Assembly: GCA_947624225.1 (NCBI GenBank)
Contig: CANQJF010000001.1
Span: 1-64,000, forward strand
Source of the DNA: an uncultured Clostridia bacterium
GTDB lineage: Bacteria > Bacillota > Clostridia > Christensenellales > Borkfalkiaceae
Length of the DNA: 64,000 nucleotides
Reading direction: 5' to 3'
Below the pieces are notes generated by a model that worked only from the letters and a program-made list of their open reading frames with translations, made no database searches and had not been told where the DNA came from. This document shows positions 1-6,290 of this stretch, piece after piece. Each line of letters opens with the position of its first letter. Within the stretch, counting starts at the first letter, position 1. Both the position numbers and the translations under genes were made by a program.

Positions 1-47
1 CCGAACCCGTCGCCAACAGGCACTACAAGGTTCGGATTATTATCATT

Positions 48-122
48 TGGTACTCCCGACGGGAATCGAACCCATAATTAGCCCTTAGGAGGGGCTTGTT
101 ATATCCATTTAACTACGGAAGC
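48..122 (-). tRNA. tRNA-Arg (anticodon CCT), 3' CCA encoded
   Basis: Reverse complement GCTTCCGTAGTTAAATGGATATAACAAGCCCCTCCTAAGGGCTAATTATGGGTTCGATTCCCGTCGGGAGTACCA folds as a cloverleaf: 7-bp acceptor stem, anticodon stem AGCCC/GGGCT with loop CTCCTAA, GGTTCGATTCC T-loop. Confidence 0.93.
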
Positions 123-273
123 ATCGATGTTTGTGAGGCAGAAGTTTTCTGGCGCTTTTGCATAGTACCAAAAGTTTTCAAGCGCTTCTGCAAATTACAG
201 TTCCATTTTACATCATTGCGAAAGAAATAGCAAGCGTTTTTGAAATTATTTATGGGACTTTTCTCCGGTGGGC

Positions 274-323
274 GCCGAGGGAGGAACTCATAAAGCCGAG
301 GGAGGAACTCATAAAGCCGAGGG
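274..323. repeat. 21-bp tandem direct repeat (GCCGAGGGAGGAACTCATAAA x2 plus partial third unit)
   Basis: Read directly: 274-294 and 295-315 are identical, 316-323 repeats the first 8 bases. Confidence 0.85.
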
Positions 324-483
324 GGAGACTTGGAAAACGAGGATATTCTGACAACCTTTAAAAAATTTTGATGGATATCTTGACATTTTTCTCCTATTTC
401 GTGTATAATCAAATGTGTGAAATGATAAGGACGCTTGACGCATAGGATGAAGTTTTTTGCCAAATAGGATAAAGTGACTTGGC

Positions 484-516
484 TTGCAACCTTTTTTGTT
501 TTTTAAGTAGTAAAAT
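484..516 (+). promoter_or_regulatory. Putative promoter/upstream element of block A (CAACC-T6-G-T6-AAGTAGTAAAAT)
   Basis: Upstream of a gene with a clear RBS; closely matches the sequence at 5626-5657 upstream of block B. Confidence 0.45.
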
Positions 517-581
517 GCTCTTATCCGACGGGCCTTAGAAATCGCAAAACGATTTTGGGAAATAAATCAAGGAGAAAAAAT

Positions 582-1202
582 ATGAAAAAGAAGAACAACG
601 ACGCAAAGATCATTGCCGCAATGGATGCTCTCGATAAGGGGGTTCGCACCCTCGAAAAATTCGGTGCACGCTATGATGAATACATCGACAAGGCCGCCCT
701 TCAAGGGAACGACGCGCGCGCAAAACAGCTGATCCGTCAGAAGCACCGCGTGTATTCTCTTGCCGACCAGCTCAGAACGTTGAAGGGGAACATCGAGCTC
801 GGCGCGTTCAGTGCGCACGCCATTTCCCAGCTCGCAGGCCTTCCCGAGGCACTTTCGGCATGCAAGGGTCTCTTGGCCGAGAGCCCCGATTTCGGCAAGC
901 TCGAAAAGACGCTCAAATCCATCTTCACCGATATGAATAAGACCGAAGCCGAGATCGCCAAGCTCAACGAGATCCTCGAGCCCCAGCCCAGCGAGACGAT
1001 CGCAAGCCGCCTCGACGGTTCTTCCCCGTATGAGGATGAGACGAGCGATTGGTTTACCGCCGAGTACGAGGCCATGATCGAACGCCTCAAAAAGTACGGC
1101 GGCAACTCCATTCCCGCTCCCGCCGAGACTGCCCCTGTGGAGAATGCGACGGGTGAGATCGATTACATCGGGATCGTCGAAGAGGAGAAGAAAAAGAAGT
1201 AA
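582..1202 (+). CDS. Snf7/ESCRT-III-like coiled-coil protein with C-terminal short motif
   Basis: ATG at 582 has AAGGAG upstream (the ORF-track start at 555 is a TTG). Protein ...LDKGVRTLEKFGARYDEYIDKAALQGNDARAKQLIRQKHRVYSLADQLRTLKGNIELGAF...GLPEALSACKGLLAESPDFGKLEKTLKSIFTDMNKTEAEIAKLNEIL... resembles the Snf7/CHMP core layout; C-terminal tail GEIDYIGIVEEEKKKK. Immediately upstream of a Vps4-like AAA gene. Confidence 0.6.
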   Translation: MKKKNNDAKIIAAMDALDKGVRTLEKFGARYDEYIDKAALQGNDARAKQLIRQKHRVYSLADQLRTLKGNIELGAFSAHAISQLAGLPEALSACKGLLAESPDFGKLEKTLKSIFTDMNKTEAEIAKLNEILEPQPSETIASRLDGSSPYEDETSDWFTAEYEAMIERLKKYGGNSIPAPAETAPVENATGEIDYIGIVEEEKKKK

Positions 1203-1205
1203 GCC

Positions 1206-2405
1206 ATGGCAGAAGCAAATATGGTGGGAGTATTCAACTCCAAAGCAAACGCATTCAGCCAAGCGGTTGCGGCGCACGATACCGAGGCGATGTGCAGCAT
1301 CGGTCTTGAAATGCTCAGGATCGGCCTCGATGAGAGCGCAAAACCCAATGTAAGTCCCTCTTTTAAGGACATGTATCGTAAGCAATGTTTGAGCGTGGCG
1401 CAACACCTTGCCAATCTTGCGCGCACGCCTGCAACGAACTTTGCGGGCGGTCACGTCGATTCCGACGAGGTGGACGATCCATACTACAAACCCATCCAAT
1501 GGTTTTCGGATGAAGTGCCCGATCTGAATTTTTCCAACATCATCGGCGTGCAAGAGGTGAAGGATGCCTTCATGGTCGATGTCGTCGCGCCCTTGCGGTC
1601 GGAGTTCAAGGACATCTACCGGAAATTCAGAGGAGACCAGCTTGGCGCCCAACTGCTTCTTTACGGCCCTCCGGGGACGGGAAAGACGCACATCGTCAAG
1701 TGCCTCGCAGGTGCGCTCAATTGTCAAATTGCCGTCGTGCAGACGAGCGAAGTGCTTGCCAGCGTCGTCGGCGTTGCCGAGAAAAACATCCGCGATATCT
1801 TTAAGCAGGCCGCCGAGCTTGACCGTTGCATCATTTTCTTTGACGAGATCGACAGCATCTGCTCGGACCGCGATTCCGAGGACAGCCGTCACACCAAGTC
1901 CATCTTGACGACGCTCCTCACCTGCATGGACGGCTTCATGAAAACCAAGAAGGAGGGGCAGCTTAGGATCATCGTGGCGGCCACGAACCTCCCTTGGAAA
2001 TTGGATTCTGCCCTGAAACGGGGCGGAAGATTCGAGACGCAGATCTATGTCCCTCTTCCCGACGAGGCGGCGGTCGAAAAGTTTGTCTCCATGGAACTTG
2101 AAAAAGTGCCTCATGAGGACAGCGTCACGGTCAAGGGCCTCGCGGAGCGCTTGAAGGGTTATTCGGGCGCCGACATCAAGGCCGTCATGAAGCAGATCGC
2201 CAACCGCCCGCTCAAAAGGGAGGTGCTGAACATCCTTAAAACCGGCAAGCCGATGGGGGAGAAAGTGACGCTGCAAGACTGTGAAGAGGTGATCAAAAAG
2301 TACATCAACGGGGTCACCCCCGAAGTTTTGGCTTGCTTCGAGGCATATAATCGCGGCATGCCCGTAGAGGTGATCAAGAAAATGCTGAAAGGGAGCAAGG
2401 GATAA
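1206..2405 (+). CDS. Vps4-like classical AAA ATPase with N-terminal MIT-like helical domain
   Basis: Walker A GPPGTGKT, Walker B CIIFFDEIDSI, sensor region IIVAATNLPWKLDSALKRGGRFETQIYVPLPD (classical AAA family); N-terminal ~75 aa helical region before the LNFSNIIGVQEVKDAF start of the AAA domain. Confidence 0.85.
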   Translation: MAEANMVGVFNSKANAFSQAVAAHDTEAMCSIGLEMLRIGLDESAKPNVSPSFKDMYRKQCLSVAQHLANLARTPATNFAGGHVDSDEVDDPYYKPIQWFSDEVPDLNFSNIIGVQEVKDAFMVDVVAPLRSEFKDIYRKFRGDQLGAQLLLYGPPGTGKTHIVKCLAGALNCQIAVVQTSEVLASVVGVAEKNIRDIFKQAAELDRCIIFFDEIDSICSDRDSEDSRHTKSILTTLLTCMDGFMKTKKEGQLRIIVAATNLPWKLDSALKRGGRFETQIYVPLPDEAAVEKFVSMELEKVPHEDSVTVKGLAERLKGYSGADIKAVMKQIANRPLKREVLNILKTGKPMGEKVTLQDCEEVIKKYINGVTPEVLACFEAYNRGMPVEVIKKMLKGSKG

Positions 2406-2414
2406 GGAGGATCC

Positions 2415-3473
2415 ATGCCGACAAAAGATCAGATTGCGACGGTATTTTCCAACGCACGGGAGCTGGTGCGCCAGAACGAACCCAAGGCCGCGCGTGCGTA
2501 CGTGCTCATCCTTCTCGATGGCGCGCTCGAAACCTATCGCAATGCATCGACCATCCTGTTGAAAGCCAAAACGGCGGCCTTTTTGGATCAGTGGATCACA
2601 GTATCCCGCGAGCTGTATAGCCATGGGGTTACCGATTTCGTGCGAAGCTGTTTCGGGTTGCCCGTAACGAGCGCCGCTGTTCCTGCCATCCCGAAGAGGC
2701 TCCCCGCAGAAAAGCCCGCAAAGGCGCCCATGGCTCCCGCAGGCCCCGCAGGGAGCGCGCAACCCGCCCCCGGGCAGTTGCCCGCCCCGGGAACGCTTTC
2801 TCCGGGCGAGATCGACATTGCCGGCCTCATCGAAGAGAGCAAAGAGACGCAGGGTTGGTGCGCGGAGGTTTTCGAAAAGAATAAGGATGCCGTCGTCCGC
2901 ATCTCGTTCGCCGGCCGGGATATGTACGGCAGCGGCACGGGCTTCATCATTTCTCCCAACGGGTACTTGCTGACAAACGACCATGTCGTCTATAATGAGC
3001 AAGCCGAGGCATACCATCAGAGGATCACGATGAGCCGCAACGGGGAGAAGAAAAAGCACAAGCTCGAAGTCCTGTTCTCGGATCAACGGCTCGATATTGC
3101 GCTCTGCAAATTCGACCCCGAGGAATTCGGCGATGCCGTCTGTGTCAAGAGGATCGAGAACTATGCGTCCCTGAAACAGGGTGCCGACTGCCTCATCATC
3201 GGGAATGCGTTCGGGATGGGTCTCGCACCCTTCTCGGGTGTGGTCAGGTTTACGAAGGATGACGAGGGCAATTTGGTCTACACGGCGCCCTCCAACCCGG
3301 GAGATTCCGGCGGCCCCGTCTTTAACAGAAAGGGGGAGTGCATCGGGATCAACAAGTCGCGCACGGTGAGTTTTGACAGCCAGGAGGCAGAGGGTTACGC
3401 CAACGCCACGCCTATGGACAGCATCGATGCCTGTTTGGCGCGTTGGATAAAAGTAAACGATATACGGTTATAA
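2415..3473 (+). CDS. MIT-like helical N-terminus + Pro/Ala-rich linker + trypsin-like (HtrA-type, no PDZ) serine protease
   Basis: Catalytic signatures TNDHVV (His), DQRLDIALCKF (Asp), NPGDSGGPVFN (Ser); GSGTGFIISPNGYLLTNDHVV is typical of the HtrA/DegP fold. N-terminal ~80 aa are helical and end ...CFGLP; linker motif GEIDIAGLIEES. Confidence 0.8.
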   Translation: MPTKDQIATVFSNARELVRQNEPKAARAYVLILLDGALETYRNASTILLKAKTAAFLDQWITVSRELYSHGVTDFVRSCFGLPVTSAAVPAIPKRLPAEKPAKAPMAPAGPAGSAQPAPGQLPAPGTLSPGEIDIAGLIEESKETQGWCAEVFEKNKDAVVRISFAGRDMYGSGTGFIISPNGYLLTNDHVVYNEQAEAYHQRITMSRNGEKKKHKLEVLFSDQRLDIALCKFDPEEFGDAVCVKRIENYASLKQGADCLIIGNAFGMGLAPFSGVVRFTKDDEGNLVYTAPSNPGDSGGPVFNRKGECIGINKSRTVSFDSQEAEGYANATPMDSIDACLARWIKVNDIRL

Positions 3474-3483
3474 GGAGTAGAAT

Positions 3484-5028
3484 ATGCAATTCAAAGAGAT
3501 ATTCCGTGAGAAATACCGCGTCGCCTTGCTCGCGGCAAGGGCAAACGATCTCGACGGCGTGATCGCCGCGCTTCGGGAGCTCTATCGGATCTTTGCGGAG
3601 CAATACAGCAAGAAAAACGGCGACAGCATCTATGTGAAAGCGCAGCTGAGCCGCTGGAAGGATATCTCCGCAACCTATCTTCATCTTGCCGAAACGCATG
3701 GGCTGAAAGACAAGCGGCTTCGCGATTTCTTCGGACTTCCCGATGAGGAGATCGGTTACGAGGGGATCGTCGGCAACGAGGGAGGCGAGGAAAAGAAGAG
3801 AGCCTCGGGCGGCGGAATTGACATTGCCGGCATTGTTCCGGAGACGCCGACAGCGCCTTCGGAGGGGAGGATCGCAGACATGCCCCCCGCCGATGTGCCC
3901 GAAGTGCCCGTAAATCCTTCGGAGGAGATCCCGGAGGCTCCCGCAGAGCCCATCCCCGAGGAGGCGGCTCCCGCCCAAGACGGGGCGGCACAACCCGCGG
4001 AGGGAGAGGGCGGAGAGACGCTCCCCGAGACGCCCGCAGAGACAGTTGCGGACGGAGCGGGGGAACCGCAGAGCTTGGCGGAATTCGTGGGCCAGAGACA
4101 CATCGTAAAGGTGCTCATGAAGGAGATCGCCATTGCCAAGGCGGAGGGGCGGCATCATCTCGACAACATCCTGCTGCTCGGCAATCCCGGTCTCGGCAAG
4201 ACGACGCTCATGAAGCTCATTGCCAAGGAACTCGGGGTAAAGTACGTCGCCATCGACGGTACCAAGTTCCGCAACAGCCAGACTTCTGTCCAGTCCTTCC
4301 AAAACCTGTTGCAGAATGTGGCTCGCGAAAACGTACCCGTGGTGATCGCCATCGACGAGATCCACATGCTCAACGACGATTTGCAATCGGGCCTTCTCAC
4401 CCTTTTGGAGGAGAGAATTTACATCTCGCCGCCCGATAAGAACGGCGTGATCAAGCACATTCCCATCGATGAATTCACGTTTATCGGTGCGACTACGGAT
4501 GACGACAAGGTGCTCGCCACGATCAAGGACCGTTGCCTCAGGCTCAAATTCCAGCTCGTCGATTATTCCCCCGAGGAACTGAGGGAGATTTACAAGCGGA
4601 AGGTGAGCGCACGCGGGCTCACGATCACGGAAGAGGCCATCGAGACATGTATCCCGCGCAGCCGCGGCTCCCTCCGTTACGTAAATTCCTTTGTGGACGG
4701 GCTCAACCTCGAACTCTATGACGACAACGGGAAGCGCGTCTCCACGCACATTGACCTCGCCATCGCGCTCAGATTCTTCGAGGAACGGGGGATCGATCCC
4801 ATCGGTCTCAACAAAAAGGATCTCGAAATTTTGCGCGTGATCGAGGAGGACCCCTCGGGCGCCATCGGTGCGGAGACGCTCTCCGCACGCATCGGGCTCG
4901 ATGTCAAGAAATATCTCTCGGAGTGCGAGCCTTTCCTCATCAAAATAGGGTTTGTCACCGTTTCCGGGAGAGGGAGAGGCCTCACCGAAAAGGCTATCAA
5001 TTATCTGAAAGCGCATTCCGGCGATTGA
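3484..5028 (+). CDS. MIT-like helical N-terminus + RuvB-like AAA+ ATPase with C-terminal winged helix
   Basis: SLAEFVGQRHIVKVLMKEI, Walker A GNPGLGKTT, IAIDEIHML, FIGATTDDDKV, C-terminal ERGIDPIGLNKKDLEIL..GAIGAETLSARIGLDVKKYLSECEPFLIKIGFVTVSGRGRGLTEKA as in RuvB; N-terminal ~95 aa helical, ending FFGLP; linker with GGGIDIAGIVPET. Confidence 0.8.
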   Translation: MQFKEIFREKYRVALLAARANDLDGVIAALRELYRIFAEQYSKKNGDSIYVKAQLSRWKDISATYLHLAETHGLKDKRLRDFFGLPDEEIGYEGIVGNEGGEEKKRASGGGIDIAGIVPETPTAPSEGRIADMPPADVPEVPVNPSEEIPEAPAEPIPEEAAPAQDGAAQPAEGEGGETLPETPAETVADGAGEPQSLAEFVGQRHIVKVLMKEIAIAKAEGRHHLDNILLLGNPGLGKTTLMKLIAKELGVKYVAIDGTKFRNSQTSVQSFQNLLQNVARENVPVVIAIDEIHMLNDDLQSGLLTLLEERIYISPPDKNGVIKHIPIDEFTFIGATTDDDKVLATIKDRCLRLKFQLVDYSPEELREIYKRKVSARGLTITEEAIETCIPRSRGSLRYVNSFVDGLNLELYDDNGKRVSTHIDLAIALRFFEERGIDPIGLNKKDLEILRVIEEDPSGAIGAETLSARIGLDVKKYLSECEPFLIKIGFVTVSGRGRGLTEKAINYLKAHSGD

Positions 5029-5052
5029 ATGCGTGAAGCAAGGAGGGAAACA

Positions 5053-5577
5053 ATGGAAGAGAAACGTCTCACCCGCGAGCAGCAGGCGCTGTTGGACGCA
5101 TTGGATGATTATCTGCACCAGCCCGTCAAGGAGGCGGTGCACCATGTGTTCGGCGACTTCGGCGACCCGCTTACCGAAAAATTTATTGCGGAGGAGGAGA
5201 AGAACCAAGATGAACGCAACCGTTTTCGCGATTGCGTGATCAAGCTGATGGACAAAAAAGGGATCAAAAAATTCTCCGACGTCTACAAGGCGGCCTGCAT
5301 CTCCAAGTATACCTTCTCGCGCATCATGAACTATGACAAGGACCGCAAACCCGCCAAAGAGACGGTTGCGGCGCTTGCAATCGGGCTCAAATGCACCATG
5401 GATGAGGCGCAGGAGCTCTACCATGCGGCGGGATTCCACCTCGGAACGACAGATTTCCTCGACAGGGTCATCGGCTTTTTCATCCGGGAAAAGCGGTATA
5501 GCGTCAACGAGGTAAATTTCTGCTTGGATTACTTCGGCGCGTCGCTCATCGGCGAGCAGAGCAGGGATCGCGGGTAA
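5053..5577 (+). CDS. XRE-like helix-turn-helix protein
   Basis: ATG at 5053 has AGGAGGG RBS (longer ORF start 5029 less likely). FSDVYKAACISKYTFSRIMNYDKDRKPAKETVAALAIGLKCTMDEAQELYHAAGF is an XRE/Cro-type HTH pattern. Confidence 0.75.
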   Translation: MEEKRLTREQQALLDALDDYLHQPVKEAVHHVFGDFGDPLTEKFIAEEEKNQDERNRFRDCVIKLMDKKGIKKFSDVYKAACISKYTFSRIMNYDKDRKPAKETVAALAIGLKCTMDEAQELYHAAGFHLGTTDFLDRVIGFFIREKRYSVNEVNFCLDYFGASLIGEQSRDRG

Positions 5578-5596
5578 AAAATTTTTCAATTAAATT

Positions 5597-5637
5597 TGGT
5601 TGGCTCGGTTTATGTTGCACGCCGAGTCAACCTTTTT
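5597..5637 (+). terminator. Rho-independent terminator after block A (overlaps block B upstream element)
   Basis: GGTTGGCTCGG ... CCGAGTCAACC inverted repeat followed by TTTTTTATTTTTT. Confidence 0.75.
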
Positions 5638-5657
5638 TATTTTTTATATAGTATGAT
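5626..5657 (+). promoter_or_regulatory. Putative promoter/upstream element of block B (CAACC-T6-A-T6-ATATAGTATGAT)
   Basis: Matches the 484-516 element; ends with a TATGAT -10-like sequence upstream of the 5694 start codon. Confidence 0.45.
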
Positions 5658-5693
5658 ATATGGGAAATCACAGAGAAGAGAGGAGAAAAGAAC

Positions 5694-6290
5694 ATGCAAT
5701 CCAAAGAAGAATTTTCATGGGGCTATTCGCTCAACCGCAACACGATCAATATTTTCGAACCCATCACTGCCGAAACCGCAGAGAGAGTCATCAGTCAGCT
5801 GCAATACCTCGACGACAAGTTCCGCACGGAGGATATCCCGATGGAGGAACGCGTCATCACCATCCAGATCGACAGCCCCGGCGGGAGCGTCTCGGATGGG
5901 CTCGCCATTTACGACACGATGAACTACATCGAAGCAAAGATCGCAACGGTGGGGCTGGGAATGTGCGCGAGCATGGCGGCATTTTTGCTCTGTTCCGGAA
6001 CGCGCGGCCTCAGAAGCGCAACCGAGAACTGTGAGATCTTGATCCACCAGCCGCTCGGCGGGGCACAGGGGCAGGCGTCGGACATCATCATTGCCGCCAA
6101 CCACATCGAGCGCATCCGCGCGCGGCTCAACCGCATTTTGGCGGAGAACACCAATCAGCCCATCCGTAAAATCCAAAAGGACACAGACAGGGATACCATC
6201 ATGACGGCGGCCGCCGCAAAGGAGTATGGCCTCATCGACCGCGTGATCCCGAGTAAAAACAAAGCCAAGGGAGGAAATGAACATGTTTGA
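5694..6290 (+). CDS. ClpP-like (S14) serine protease
   Basis: TIQIDSPGGSVSDGLAIYDTM, GMCASMAAFLLCSGT (catalytic Ser), ENCEILIHQPLGGAQGQASDI (His), DTDRD (Asp) match the ClpP fold and active site. Confidence 0.9.
   Translation: MQSKEEFSWGYSLNRNTINIFEPITAETAERVISQLQYLDDKFRTEDIPMEERVITIQIDSPGGSVSDGLAIYDTMNYIEAKIATVGLGMCASMAAFLLCSGTRGLRSATENCEILIHQPLGGAQGQASDIIIAANHIERIRARLNRILAENTNQPIRKIQKDTDRDTIMTAAAAKEYGLIDRVIPSKNKAKGGNEHV

Noticed and set aside
1-35. Inverted repeat CCGAACC...GGTTCGG at the window edge as a partial RNA gene or terminator
   Set aside because: Truncated context at the window boundary; cannot be assigned to a gene or strand.
48-122. tRNA-Arg as the attachment site of a genomic island covering 0.5-11 kb
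   Set aside because: The candidate system lies on the 5' side of the tRNA, whereas integration normally duplicates the 3' end; no copy of the tRNA 3' end and no integrase were found near 11 kb.
274-323. CRISPR array
   Set aside because: Only about 2.4 units of a contiguous 21-bp tandem repeat with no spacers and no cas genes in the window.
567-3086. 839-aa minus-strand ORF (and similar long antisense ORFs: 3412-5589, 36908-38671, 48678-50282, 50213-51922, 28624-29817, 17950-19323)
   Set aside because: All lie antisense to well-supported genes with recognisable domains and RBSs, and their translations show no domain logic; long antisense frames are a by-product of GC-rich codon usage.
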